Shown: positions 41,891 to 54,100, counted from the stretch's first letter. The stretch is 64,000 nt of DNA from Epinephelus fuscoguttatus (GCF_011397635.1 NC_064757.1:32525839-32589838), one strand, 5' to 3'. Notes: generated by a model from the letters alone, not told the origin. Made by a program: numbers and translations.

Positions 41891-44013
41891 ATGCCGATTG
41901 CATCTGGAGCTGCAGGCAGGGTGGATGTGGGAGTAGATTCAAGCGCGACGTGGGCACCAGATGGAGTGAGGAAGACCAAACCTGCCAACAGGAACTGTGG
42001 CTCGTATTTGCAGCGGTGGGTGGATTAATTACTGAACATGTGTACGAAAATGTAGCAGTTGTATCTTTCAATTTAACTGAGTAACACTGTGACTTTTCAG
42101 CAGATAGAACAGAGAATCTCTATAGGCTAATACATTGTTTTTTAAAGTTAAAAGAAATTTGATTCACTAATGTTTTTTTAATTGATAGAAAGAAAAAAAA
42201 TAAAAGTTCTAAAATGTGGCACATAATTTTATTTACAGTTAAATTGCAGGTATATTCTCAAATAAATCAAAAGTTTGCCATGCAAATGAAAATTAAGGAT
42301 TTTGTGTTGTTATATTTATATTTAATATTTGACCTGCAATTCCATCACTGTGCAGATAATCAGCCAGTGGACATCAGTGCATGCTGATGTTATGAAGACA
42401 CACTCATTTCCTAGTTCTCCAGCAGCTAGTAAAAAAAGGCCATGCATGCATGATGAAATCTAACATCACTAATAGGCTGACTAAAATGAAAATCACTGCC
42501 TAACACAAGACATGTAGTGTGATGGCAGGTCACTGGAGTCAGGGCTGTGACTGTAGAAACCACTGTATTCACTGAGGTAAAACCACAGTAGATTTGCCAC
42601 AGAGCAACTTTATTGGCTTTTATTGCTGAGAGACAAAAGCAGCTACATTAAAACACTCCCTGTCTGAATCAAGAGCAACCTGTTTGTCATTTGAACTGCG
42701 AAGACAGGGACACAGATGTGAGGCACTAATTGGGCTCATAAATATCTCACTACCATTTGTCTCCCCTGGCTGGTTCACTAAAAGTCACATTTTAAAGAAA
42801 GCTGTGACACACTGGCTGTTCTGCACAACACATTACTGTCAATAAAGTTTTTGGCAATCACATGTAAACTTATTTCCCTGGTTGATATTTGCAGATATCA
42901 GGAGCTAAAACAGAAAAAGAAAAACAAATGTACCTCGTTGCAGGTGAGTACCACTGTCATGCAGCTGGGAGAAGGTTTCCTAGAGGGCTTTCTACCAGAG
43001 GGGGATTTACTGGGTTTGGAAAGTTAGGAAAAAAAAGTCATGGTTTGGATTAAAATGAATAGATGTCTGTCAGAAGGGGATTTCTGGGAGAAAGCTTACA
43101 AGAAAAACTTCTCTCGAGTAGTGCAGCGATACTCAACTTAATTTGCCCGGGAGCCACTTTTGCAAAATGACAGGATGGATGACAAACTTAAATAATTAAA
43201 AAATAAATAATTAGCCCAGCAAACCATGTTTTAGCCACCTAAAAATATCAATATCAGTTAAATGTGATCAATATTTGTAATATTTTCTAACACACTAACC
43301 AATCCAGGCAGCTGTTGACCAGCAACTCTCATATTTTACTAAGTAAAATTTTTGTTGTTGTCAGTGGAGTGTGGTTGCTTTGAGACAACGGCTTCAGTTC
43401 CCTGTCGGAGAGGGCTGTGTGACAGCAAGGTAAAGTGGTGAAAAAAAATCTATGTGGCACACACTGAGACTGATACTGATTTTTCTCAGGTGGGCCTTTC
43501 TTTAAGTGGCTAAAAACTAACGAGCTGAGGTGGCGTTTCCTCAGTACTGTTTCAATTTATGTATGTGAAGCTTCTACCCGGAAGTTATTGTATATAAACA
43601 TTGTGATTCCAGCCTTTTAGAAAGTGGTTGCCGGGCCACCTGGCAGCTGGCACCATCTGGCCCGCGGGCTGCAAGTTGAGTATCAGTGAAGTAGAGGCTT
43701 GTAGCTGATTGGTTTAGAGGTTGTCAGACACAATGTGACTGTTAAGTTTGTTTCCACACAGGGCACCCAGGACAACACAGATCTGAGTGACAATGAGAAC
43801 AATGAGAACGATGGTGAGAACCTTGAAAGACTGACACAAAAGAAAAATCAGAACTGCACCAAAGTGAACTGTTAAAAAACATCTGCCTTTAATTTGCTTT
43901 TAGGAGCCAAAGAGGGGAACCCACAGACAAACGAGAGCAGTGAGGATCACACTTCAGGAAAGCTACCCAGTGGAGGGAGATCCAAAAAGTCTCGGCTGTG
44001 TGTTCTCCTTTAA
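41891..44013 (+). CDS. small prenylated (CaaX) protein, 111 aa, unrecognised
   Basis: Four exons: 41891-42015, 42895-42943, 43762-43813, 43904-44013. Each has GT/AG junctions and the phases (2, 0, 1) join cleanly, 336 nt in all. The product starts MPIASGAAGRVDVGVDSS, has a basic patch (YQELKQKKKNKC), an acidic Asn/Asp/Glu-rich middle (DLSDNENNEND) and ends GGRSKKSRLCVLL. CVLL is a CaaX box that favours geranylgeranylation (Leu last), and the KKSRLCVLL tail closely resembles the end of Cdc42 (KKSRRCVLL), but there is no GTPase domain. It is likely a mostly disordered protein attached to a membrane. I do not recognise the family. An X-box lies upstream. It is tail to tail with the acyltransferase gene (870 bp between stops). 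A hAT-type MITE occupies its second intron. The N-terminal exon is the least certain part. Confidence 0.65.
43124..43688. mobile_element. hAT-type MITE, 565 bp
   Basis: Ends CAGCGATACTCAAC and GTTGAGTATCAGTG are inverted repeats. The flanking 8-mers GAGTAGTG (43116-43123) and AAGTAGAG (43689-43696) match at six of eight positions, a worn 8-bp target duplication as hAT elements make. The body contains short CCCGGG and GGCCCGCGGGC motifs. No coding capacity. Inside an intron of the CaaX gene. Confidence 0.7.
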
Positions 44014-44882
44014 ACCCGTCACATCTCATGTGGACATTCAATGAACTTTCTTTAACAACATTATTATGTGTTATTTAAGTGCCAAACCCTTGTGCCTGTT
44101 GTTTACCCTTGCAGTACTGTGAGAAAAGAGTGAGGGGTCAAAGGTTACCAAAAACACTGTGCAAGAACTAACTCAGTGTATCATGTCTATCAGTGTTAAA
44201 TTAAAAAACCAACGTTTGCTCAAACAGGTCTTTTAAGTGAAAACTGTTAAATAGGTGCTTACCAGTGTTAATTACATTGCAGTATAATTCTGCACAGTAT
44301 CAAACCAGTATTTAAATGCTTATATCACAGTTGTCTCGGCAATCATCTCTGTGCATTTGTTGTATTAAAAAATATGTCATGTTATGTTATAAAACAGCAC
44401 AACCACAAAATACCGCCAGGTTGTTTTTGCCACTGTGTAATCACACAATGAGCACTGAAATTGTAAACTAAAATTGAGCTTAAAAACAATGAACACCACA
44501 TGAAAATGTCGACTGACTGTGATGTTCATGAATCCAGTTTTTCGGACCGGTGGCTTATCTGCAATCACACGTTTCATTCAGAGCATTTCCTCAGCATTAA
44601 CATTCAATCACAACAGTAGCTACAGTTTCTTTAGCAGCAGTAAAAACAGAGTTTTCCCTTTTAAAAAATCTGCTCCTCATAAAGTTCAACATTGCACTTC
44701 CGTCGTCTGAGACTCTCCTCCTGTTAGATGTACCTGAGGTTTCACAGTGTGTTTTAAAAAGTCCACTTGGCAGTATTCCCTATCAGGTCCAGCTAATAAG
44801 AACATACAAGAGGAGTGAGGCCTGTTTCCAGTGTATAATCTCCACAGGGCTGGGATTTGTGCACCATACCGGTCGGGTAATC

Positions 44883-47800
44883 TCAGTCACTGTTGCTGCT
44901 GCTGTCGTCTCCCACCACCATGCTGCTGTACTGCTTCTGCTGCTCCTCTTTAAACGACTCCTTCACCTTTGCTCTCTTCAGGCCTCCATCCCTGCAGAGG
45001 CAGCCAGGTGGAGGGGGGATAAACAGAGAGTGGTGCTAATCATTTAACCAAATCAGTTCAATGTAGTTATCACTGTCGAGCTAAAACAGATTATCTTTTG
45101 GTGTCATATCTGACATTAAGTTGAAGGATTGCATAGATTGTTTCTCTGCAGATTAAAAATGTTGTTTCCTTAGAAACATTTTTAGAAAGCAGATTGATTT
45201 GCACATGTTGAAACTCTGCAGGTTAAAAGGACAATTCACCCCATAATCTAAAACAGTTTACCTCTTACCTGTAGTGCAAATTAACTATCTAGACTGTTTT
45301 GGTGTGAGTTGCAGAGTGTTGAAGATATCGGCTATAGAGATGTCTGCCTTCTCTCCAGTATAATGAAACTACATAGCACTCAGCTTGTGGTGCGCCAAGC
45401 TCCAAAAAAAACAAAAAAAAAAACAAAAAAAAAACACAAAAGATTTGAATACTCAACATTAATGTCTATATCCAGAAATAACTTGATTTTTCAAGATAAT
45501 CCACAGACCTTGCTGTGAGCAATCTCATGTAGGAACTATTTTCTTTCTACTGAACTACACCCACCAACCGTATCACCACGCAGAAGGAAGCGTGCATCTC
45601 CTCACGGTTGGCAGGTGTAGTTCAGTAGAAAGAAAATAGTTCCTACATGAAACTACTCACAGCAAAGTCTGTGGATTATCTTGAGAAGCCGGGTCATGAT
45701 TTCTGGAAAGAGACATTGATGTTGAGTTTTTCAAATGTATTTTTTGGTGTTTTGAGCACCACAAGCCGAGTGCCATCTAGTTCCATTATATTGGAGAGAA
45801 GGCAGACATCTCTACGGCTGATATCTCCAATACTCTGCAACTCACAACAAAACAATCCAGACAGATAAATAGCACTACGGGAAAGAGGAAAATATGTATA
45901 TGTGATTTTGGGGTGAAGTGTCCCTTCAAGTTTTGACCTGGACTAAACTGCACTTGAGAAGATTCTTAAACAAATGAGTCTCTTAAGAGAGAAAAATCTC
46001 TGATCTCTAAACAGGTTAAATCTTACCACTGTAGATCCAGCAGCCCTCCCTGTCGAGCGATGGCTGACTTCACTCTGTTGGCAAACTGGACAGCATCTTC
46101 CCCCTCCTGCCATTTTTGAAAAAGAAACAGCAAAGTCAGTCTTATGTGAAGCGTATCTGTGTGTACATAACTGTATGTGGGGTGGGGGTGGCACCTGTGG
46201 GCTGTACACGTGGCTTTATGCATGCTTGTGCTCACGTGCTTCAACACATGTCATACACACCTGTTGGTGCATAGCTGGCAGGTACCAGACGTTACAGACG
46301 AGGGCCCAGCTGGTCATCATCCTCAGCAGGTAATTGACCATGCTGTACTTGGAGCTGTTCCAGAAAGCATCTCCGAACTTTGGGTCATACTAACAAAAGT
46401 GAAAAAAAAAAAAAAAAAAATACATAGAAGCGCAGTGAGGAACTGTGCTTTGAAATATGTGAGCCAGAAAACATCTGAATGAGTGATGCAGCTGGACTGA
46501 CATAAATACCTTAATGGCTACTGGATATATCGTTGCTCCAATTTCAAAACTTCCCTTTTTAAACATCATGACAGATGTGTTGTTGACACAGGTTCCTGTG
46601 GAAACCAGACATGGGGAGATTAAAGGGGACGGAGCTGTGTGAGCTCTGTCCAAACCCACATGAAATAGCTGCTCATTTGTCACCGCTGTGGCGGCCAGTG
46701 GCCAGACTGCCATCAGGCGCTGGGCTAAAATAACAACACTTACTGAGTCTCATCTTTGATGATACAAAGACAAACTACTGTGGATGAAGTAACTCTATAC
46801 TCTCTACTGTTCATGGTCACACTTACCCTCTGGAAATATCAATATGGGAAGCTTTGTCTTGTCATTCACATGATCCCTCAACCTGGAAGCAACACAAAGA
46901 GGTAATGGAAACCACTTCCTGACTGTAAATATCTACATATTGCACCTTTGAAGAGCTTTTCACATTTGGGACAAAACATCAAACATTTGGAGAGCGTGTC
47001 TGGGTGAAGATGTGATATTATGAGACAGTGGAACCCAAACTGCATGAGTCACTGTTCAGTAGCAACTTTCCAAAACATATCTGTTCTTGTTTGGATAATA
47101 AGAGATACAGGACTTTACTGCCAGGAAAATGCCAACCTCTCTTAGTGCCAGAGCAACCACAGAGAGAAAATACAGGCGAGAAAGACATGCAGTGACAAGC
47201 CTGTAAAAAAAAAAAACATGCTGGAGTTTAGGAGTAGAAAACTAACCTTTTGGTCACTAGGTGGCGATCTTTCATCTCTGCTCTCTCAAACCAGACATGA
47301 GGACACGACCTCACCATGGCTCTCTGGACGACTCCCATCAAACCTCCGTGTACCTGCCCCACCTGAGCACGTTTTTGACAATTCAGAGTCATGATTTAAC
47401 ATTAAAACTTCCACATCAGCACAGAAATGTAGAGTTAAAAGACGTTTTCGTACCATAGCATAACACCCATCATTGCAGAGAATCACAATGTCGATAGGAC
47501 TGGTGTGATTGGCGACACAGATTCCTCCTTTTTTGGGTTTATTTTCCCTGTTGTTGCACAGTGAAGACATGGAGTCAGTATCAGATGATATTCTTGATCT
47601 GACTATTGGAATGTCACATGGTGATGAGGCTCACTTACCTGTTGTGATAGCGGATGGTGGCAGAGAGTCCTCGAGCACAGATCCTGTAGCACATCACATG
47701 GACCCACTCACTGAGCCAAAACTTCATCCTGAAAACACAAATATATGCAAAAAAAAAAAAAAAAAACCCACAAATGAGGAGGGAAACATCACAATGAGAA

Positions 47801-50544
47801 AAAAGTTAGATATTGAATATGACTATATGACTCTATTGGTGTGGTTAAAGTTTGTTGTCACCTCCAATTTGGAAGTAATCCAACGGCGGATGTTCCTATG
47901 ACCAACCAGGTGAGGCCGATGCAAGCCAGAGTTATCCTGGAGAAAGTGGAGCACATTTATTGCTCAATTTTCCAGCAGGTACAATAAAAAACTCAGACAC
48001 AACAAAATACTGAATAGTCAGACAAAAATAAAATAGGTCTGAGGCAGAGAAGCTGGAAGTAGCAATATCAACTGCTTCTCTTTATGGCACTTTTTTGAAG
48101 GCCCAGTGTGTAGGATGTATGGGGATATATAGACATAAGATGATTCTCAGATCTATTTAAGCTGTGATCCAACAAATAACCACCAAAACATGATTAACCT
48201 GTTAAATTGCCTTCATGACATACACAAGCCAATGTTACAAAATGTCCTGCAGCTTAATGCTGATAAGACAGAGATATTGATCATAGGACAAGATGCTGCA
48301 CACGTTCAAATATCAAACAGTCTTGGATTTCTGTCTCACTCAATAACTCCATGTTACAAGTCTCGGTAGACAAACATGTAAATTCAGCAGCTCAATCCAG
48401 CTTCCACCATCTCAGAAATATCTCCAGGATCAGATCATTCCTGTCTAATGAACATCTGGAAACTATTATTCATGCATTCATAACCAGTCAATTAGATTAT
48501 TCCAATACCTTGCTCTCTGGCAGCAGTAAAAACTTCCTTTCCCGCCTCCAACTCACCTAAAACTCTGCTGCCAGAATCTTGACTCAGACTAGAAAACATG
48601 ACCACACACACACACCAATCCTGGCTTCCCTACACTGCTTACCTGTTGCTTTAAGAACTGATTTTAAGATTCTATTGATTCTTACAAAGCACTGAGGCCT
48701 TGCTCCAAGTTATATAACAGATCTTTTATTGCCCTATGTTCTTTCTCACACCCTGAGATCCTCAGATGCCTCCGCAGTTAATTCACAAAGTTGAGACCTT
48801 GCAGTTAGAGCTCTACAACTTTGGAATGAGGAGATCAGGGCTGCAAACTCAGTCTAATTTTTTAAAATCACTTCTGAAAACATAATTGTTTAAAATCGTC
48901 TTTCTGTGATTCACATTTTGCATTGGCTGCTGTAGTTCTTGCACACGCTTGGCACACAGGAGAAGTTTCAGTTGGTAGCAATCTGCTTCTCATAGCTCGA
49001 TGCCACTGAATCCTACACACTTGATCTTTTAAGCACTGGTGCTTAAATTTGTCGACATTCATTTCTGTCTTTTGTATTTCCTTGCAACATAAAGAATATA
49101 ATCCTCCATAGACTAGTCATGCTATTGTTAGACATGACAAACCTGTTTGCTAATGAGCACATGTTTGCAGTAGGATATATTCATGTAGACGTATGTGTAC
49201 AGAGCAGTTTTTGCATTTTAGCTGTTTTGATGTGTGTGCAAGTCGACCTGGTTAGCTAGCAAGTGGGGTCAAATTAGACTAGCAACTCGAGGTAATGTCA
49301 CAAAAGTGGATATTCGATTTATTTTCAAAACTTCCCTGTGAGCCCGCGACGCAACTGAGAGAGACAAACATACAGAAAGAGACAAAGAGAAATGACAGTT
49401 GACAAGTTAAGACCTGCACCTTCCAGATTTGTGCCAGTAGGCCGGCAGCAACAGGGGTAACAACAGCTATCTGTGAGAGCTTCACTGAAAAGAGCATGTA
49501 TGACTATGTCTCTTTGATATGAATCCTTTTTATTGTTGTAGTAATAAAGATGTTTTGTGAACATCTAAATCTTTCTTTATGGTTCTCTTGATCGCTGTAA
49601 ACCCCCTCCCAGGAAATCGTTACAGCGTCTGTGGTCAGAGGTGATGTTTTAAGTGTTACTTAAAGGTCTAGTGTGTAGGATTTACTGGCACGTGGCAGTG
49701 AGGTTGCAGAACTGAAACTTCTAGCATGTACCAAGCATGGTGGAGAGGTATGGTGGCAAATGCAAAAACGACAAAACGTAAATGGCCCTAACTAGAGCCA
49801 ATGTTTGGTTTGTCCATTCTGGGATACTGAAGAACAACACAGCAGACTCCATGGAAGAGGACCCGCTCCGTATGTGGATATAAACAGCTCATTCTAAGGT
49901 AATGAAAACTCAACAGTTCTTATTTTCATGAGATTATAAACTAATGAAAACATAGTTGTGAATATTCCATACCATTTCTGCCAATAGATGTCCGTAAATC
50001 CTTGACACTGGACCTTTAACTAAGCGGAAACTAATCTAACTAACTGGCTCAAAGTGAAATTATAGCCTTCACAAAATGCAAGAAGCATGATTTGATATCA
50101 GGTTGTTGGAGAAATGGCTGGTTTGACTGTGCTAATGTTCACTGTTGGTGTACCTGAGCGGAGCGAGGATGCAGTATCTCACAAAGATGCCGATGCCATA
50201 GACCAGCGTCAGCTTCAGACTGATGTACTGGAAATCATTGTTGGTGCGAGTCAGTAAGTTCCACGACACCAGCTCCTCTGACGAGAACCGCTGGGTCACC
50301 TAAATTTAAAATTGGATAAAATTAAAATTCAGACTAGCATATCAAGGCCACTTTTACCACTTCTATAACAAACTTGGCGCAGTAAAAATGTACCTCATCG
50401 TCTACAATGCTCTCAATTCCTTTCCGGGTGAAGTAGAAAGAATCACTAAGCGTAAAATCACCGCCCACTGGTGGTTTGGGGCGACTGCGTCTGAGTTCCT
50501 CTAACTCTTTCTCCATAGAGCCATCCTCCCTCTGGATGAGACCT

Positions 50545-50584
<40 letters not shown>

Positions 50585-53500
50585 TGCTAACTCAATCATC
50601 AGATAAGGATTATTATTTTAGCAGCAATGTAGAAGATAAATCAGCCTTGCCATATCTGTTGAGATTGTGCTGATAGCGTCAGAAGACGGAGAAAAAAAAA
50701 ATCAAAGTTCATTTCAGGAATGTGTTTTTGGAAGGACATTGTATTTTGTATTTGGCAAGACTTACATGAAAATAAAAAAATCTAAAATAAATAATTCCAA
50801 TGAATGAATGCATGTCCTCTGGGACTTGTACTTCAGTAGAGAAAGAAAAACATCAATCACATAAGGATGTACAACATGTGTCATTTGGCAAAACAAAGCA
50901 GACTCATCTGTAAATTTCAACATGAAATACTGGCACTGATGCAGCAGGAGCCCGGATGAGATATTGCATAAAGTTTCTAAACAGAGCAGGAACTTCCCAA
51001 GTGGGGTCACCTTGACCAACAAAAGGTATTAACAGCACACACAAAACACGACCTTACACTGTCTGACCTAAGTTACATAATACCAACACTAAACCTGAGG
51101 TGTTCAGAGAGCAGTCTTAAAGGAATACTTCCCCTTCAAAACAATCATTTGTATATCAATAACTCACCCAGTGGCTGAATTCATGAGAACTTTCTTTGTC
51201 TCACATGCCTCAAGGGTGAACGAAGAATCTAAAAACGGAGAAATTCTTAAATAATGTTTGGGTGCTTTCACATCTGCCCTGCTTGGTTCGGTTCAATCGA
51301 ACTCAAGTTCATTTGCCCCCTAAGCGCAATTTGTTTGGGCAGGTGTGAACACAGCAATCACACTCAGGTGTGCACCAAAACAACCGGACCGAGACCTTCT
51401 TGAAGAGGTGGTCTTGGTCCGGTTACAAACAAACTCTGATGCGGTTCGTTTGTGGTGAGAACGTGTTCCGATCTGGATCTGAACCAACTGCAGTCACATG
51501 ACACATTGTTTGGGTTAAACATGAGCATGTTACAGTCCTGGAGGATTATTAATGTGCACCTCCTCCTGTACTGCCTTAATATGCACATTCAGCACATCCA
51601 ATGTATCAAAACATTGTTTTCTAGTTGGAGCTGCGCCTCGTTTTCAAACTGTATGGTTTGACTAAAATGAACAATGACAGCAATATAGTCCACGATGAAC
51701 AGCGCTAAAATCAACCTGCGCAGTTGTCCCTCTGTTGTGACATTAGAAAGTGTTGCATTTATCTTGCAAATGTACTCTTCTTCAATGGTTTGTTTACTTC
51801 CTAGATTTTTTCCCGCATGGAAATTCTGACCAATCAAGAGCAGATTTCTGGCACAAGGCATTTGATCTGGTCTGCTTGTAAATGCTGCCGTGAGAACACG
51901 AACCAACTCTAGGCAATTGTACAGCTTTGTAATAAAATTAGTCCCTGATTCGTACCAAAGCAAGACTACTCTAGGTCTGAAAGCGCCCGAAGTAAAAGTG
52001 GGCGGCTTTTAGCTACATCAAAACACCAGTTTACAAACTCTCATTCAACTCATGCAGTATAATCCAAGTCTCATTTACTTTGTATATGAGTAGCACACTT
52101 GGGCAATCGCATGTGTTTAAACTTTGGTCGTGCCTTCCACTGAGTTTCCCAGGTGAGCTCCTCGTCCATGCATGAGACTGTTTATGTGGAGGTGTTGTAA
52201 ATGGTAATGTTTCAGCAAAAATTCAAGTGTTTGGGAAGCACTGAGCTTATCACTGGATAAATGAGGCATCGATATAGTGCACAAGCTGTGTGAGAGCATG
52301 TAGACAGATGTTTTGATATAGTTTTGTCGTTGTCTAATGTGGACCCCATTTACTCCACTTCATCAACAACTTTCTTTGATTTTGGATTCTTTGTCTATTG
52401 TGGAGGCATGCGAGGAAAAACAAATGTTTTTTCATGATTTCAGCATAACATGGGTTGAATAATTGATACACAAAGTGGTTGTTTTCTGGATGAACTATTC
52501 CTTTAATTAATGAGGACAGCACTGCCTGGGATCTAAAACAATCCACCTGACAGCTCTCAGAACAGTTTAAAGTTGGCCTCAGCTCAGACTGCACATTGTC
52601 AGATAACTCAGTGGGCAAAGTCCCAAACCTGAAGGAGCAACCTACATATTCAATATTCAGTGCAAACTTTGCAAACAATGTCAGCCTTCTCTCTGTTTAT
52701 GAAGAACGTTCACATCTTGTATTCATGGTCCACATTTAAAGTTGTAACACTGACACACTTTGAACTTTGCAGAGGCCAGATGTTGCTGATATTATGTTTT
52801 ATAGCAGGGGCACACCACCCTCTGCAGCTTAGTGACTGATATGAAGTTGAGTTATTGCACCTTGTAAGATAGGCAGTTTCCAGAGCAACTTCATCTTGTT
52901 GACTATCATAGACGTTAACTAAGTCCTGGTGCCAGACAGAGAGTGCTCGGTGCGGAGGACGCAGCACTGTAGTCCAAAATAAAACCATTTAAACCTGCCT
53001 TAAAAGGTCACAAGAAATGCATCCATATGCAGAAACACAAATCATTCTGAACGGCACAGATAAGTCAATTGCTCTGTCAAAACTGGGCAATATCATTGCA
53101 ACATACATTCCAAGACGCGTAATAAAGTATCTTGTGAAATTCAGCATTGCATTGCAGCACATATGTCACTAAAACCCTATCTTTCACAATAAAGGATATG
53201 TCAGCAACTTTTCTTCAGCAGGATGCCTTACTAAGTATTTATTAGGAACATTGAATCATTTCAGACACTTTTTATTTTCTCAACAATTTTCTACTCACCA
53301 TTAGATGCAGAGGTTGTGAGTGTTCGTTCATCTGCGTATACCTTCTGTATCTTCAGAGTGGCCCACTGTAGAGGAGGACACACAGGAGGCGTTCAGGGTC
53401 ATGTCTCACATGGACCAGTGGATGTATCAGAGTAGCTTAAAAGCACGTAACACCTCTGAGGAACACAACAATACAAACAATAGTACCTCCAAGGTTTTCA

Positions 53501-53630
53501 CCAGGATGGTCATGTAGGTCTCAGAGATGCCCAGTGAGAAGCCAAACATGGCTGGGATCATGATGAGGCTGATGACGAGGTACAGCCAAATCGTCAGGGC
53601 CCAAAGGGCCAATGCCCAGAAATCCTCCAT
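44883..53630 (-). CDS. agpat9l: Glycerol-3-phosphate acyltransferase 3-like, complete
   Basis: ER membrane enzyme that acylates glycerol 3-phosphate, the first step of triglyceride and phospholipid synthesis. Thirteen coding exons on the minus strand: 53487-53630, 53299-53365, 50394-50542, 50154-50299, 47862-47936, 47639-47728, 47454-47547, 47247-47362, 46827-46882, 46510-46595, 46261-46389, 46027-46106, 44883-44991. They sum to 1341 nt, 446 residues. Starts MEDFWALALWALTIWLYL, a membrane segment; FGFSLGISETYM follows. Acyltransferase motif I is NHTSPID (His and Asp present), then VHGGLMGVVQRAM, then FPEGTC and FKKGSFEIGATIYPVAIK. It ends VVGDDSSSNSD. The sequence is between GPAT3 and GPAT4, closer to GPAT3 at the N-terminus, as in the teleost GPAT3-like paralog (agpat9l); the symbol is my best guess. 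An in-frame ATG 33 bp upstream is an alternative start. A non-coding first exon ends at 54101. Confidence 0.93.
45227..45925. mobile_element. foldback (palindromic) MITE, 699 bp
   Basis: The two halves are near-perfect inverted repeats about a centre near 45577; for example GTAGGAACTATTTTCTTTCT on the left returns as its reverse complement near 45620. The ends AAGGACAATTCACCCC and GGGGTGAAGTGTCCCT are the tips. TTAA flanks the left (45223-45226) and TCAA, one change from TTAA, flanks the right (45926-45929). It lies in the last intron of the acyltransferase gene. Confidence 0.85.
48097..49031. mobile_element. MITE remnant split by an L2 LINE
   Basis: The left end AAGGCCCAGTGTGTAGGAT (48097) and the right end CCTACACACTTGATCTTTTAA (to about 49034) are the termini of the family seen whole at 49664-50015. 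The right part also shares GAAGTTTCAGTTGGTAGCA-type sequence. The LINE at 48190-48893 separates them, so the LINE jumped into an existing MITE. In an acyltransferase intron. Confidence 0.6.
48190..48893 (+). mobile_element. L2-type LINE 3' fragment
   Basis: Conceptual translation shows NADKTEILIIG, SFHHLRNISRIRSFLS, HAFITSQLDYSNTLLSG and ILASLHCLPVALRTDFKIL, the end of the reverse transcriptase and C-terminus of fish L2 (Maui-like) elements. Several stops and frame changes interrupt it. 5'-truncated. Confidence 0.85.
49664..50015. mobile_element. TTAA-flanked MITE, 352 bp
   Basis: Ends AGGTCTAGTGTGTAGGATTT and AAATCCTTGACACTGGACCT are inverted repeats, flanked by TTAA on both sides (49660-49663, 50016-50019). 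Same family as the split copy at 48097-49031. No coding capacity. Confidence 0.85.
50546..50581. repeat. (CA)n abutting an acyltransferase splice acceptor
   Basis: Reads (GT)n on the coding (minus) strand and ends one base from the CAG acceptor of the exon 50394-50542. Confidence 0.97.
51121..52502. mobile_element. TTAA-flanked MITE carrying a nested element
   Basis: The left end AGGAATACTTCCCC and the right end GGATGAACTATTCCT are related inverted repeats, flanked by TTAA (51117-51120 and 52503-52506). The inner arms CACATGCCTCAAGGGTGAAC and TGTGGAGGCATGCGAGG continue the symmetry. The element at 51260-51988 is inserted in it. In acyltransferase intron 2. Confidence 0.75.
51260..51988. mobile_element. 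nested non-autonomous DNA element, copy 1
   Basis: The ends GGGTGCTTTCACATC and GGTCTGAAAGCGCCC are short inverted repeats. A copy in the opposite direction is at 57155-57703. The minus strand keeps a 124-codon open stretch, which the other copy shares only in part and which resembles no known protein. Confidence 0.7.
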
Positions 53631-53690
53631 CTTCACCTTATTCTCTGAGGTACACAAGAGCAACCCTGTGGCTCAGATGTACTGCAGTCC

Positions 53691-53713
53691 TGTGGGGGTG
53701 GGGGTGGGGGGAT
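53691..53713 (+). other. G-rich tract
   Basis: Runs of five, five and six G separated by single T (GTGGGGGTGGGGGTGGGGGG) on the plus strand, about 60 bp upstream of the acyltransferase first coding exon. Could form a G-quadruplex. Confidence 0.8.
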
Positions 53714-54100
53714 GCATTTTAAGTTATGTAATCTCACTATTGTCACCACCAAAGGACAGACAAATAGATCCGTCCTGTGTAAAACATAATCTCTTGTCAA
53801 CAAGTGGAGGTCAACAATAACTGCTATGACAAGGACAGCAAAGTAAAGCAAACAAAAGGTTTAACAGGAGTAAAGCCACATCAGGTCATGGCACACTTCA
53901 CAGAGACACACACTGACACCGCGCACAGACACGATCAGTATCACCTGTATTCCTGCCAATATAAACAAATCCATAAACAACCAAACTATGACACAACTCC
54001 TTTACATTTTAACTCCAAGACTTTATACACGACAACACTATTTCCGTTTGTTTTATATAATCACCTGAATATTTTGTCAAGTTGCACGAGCTCATCTTAC

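Noticed and set aside
45309-45518. Lys-rich 69-codon open frame
   Set aside because: It is part of the foldback element, and the Lys run is an A-rich loop sequence.
51589-51963. 124-codon open frame shared in part with 57146-57409
   Set aside because: It falls inside a non-autonomous repeated element and is only partly open in the second copy, with no known domain. A chance frame in a repeat is more likely than a gene.
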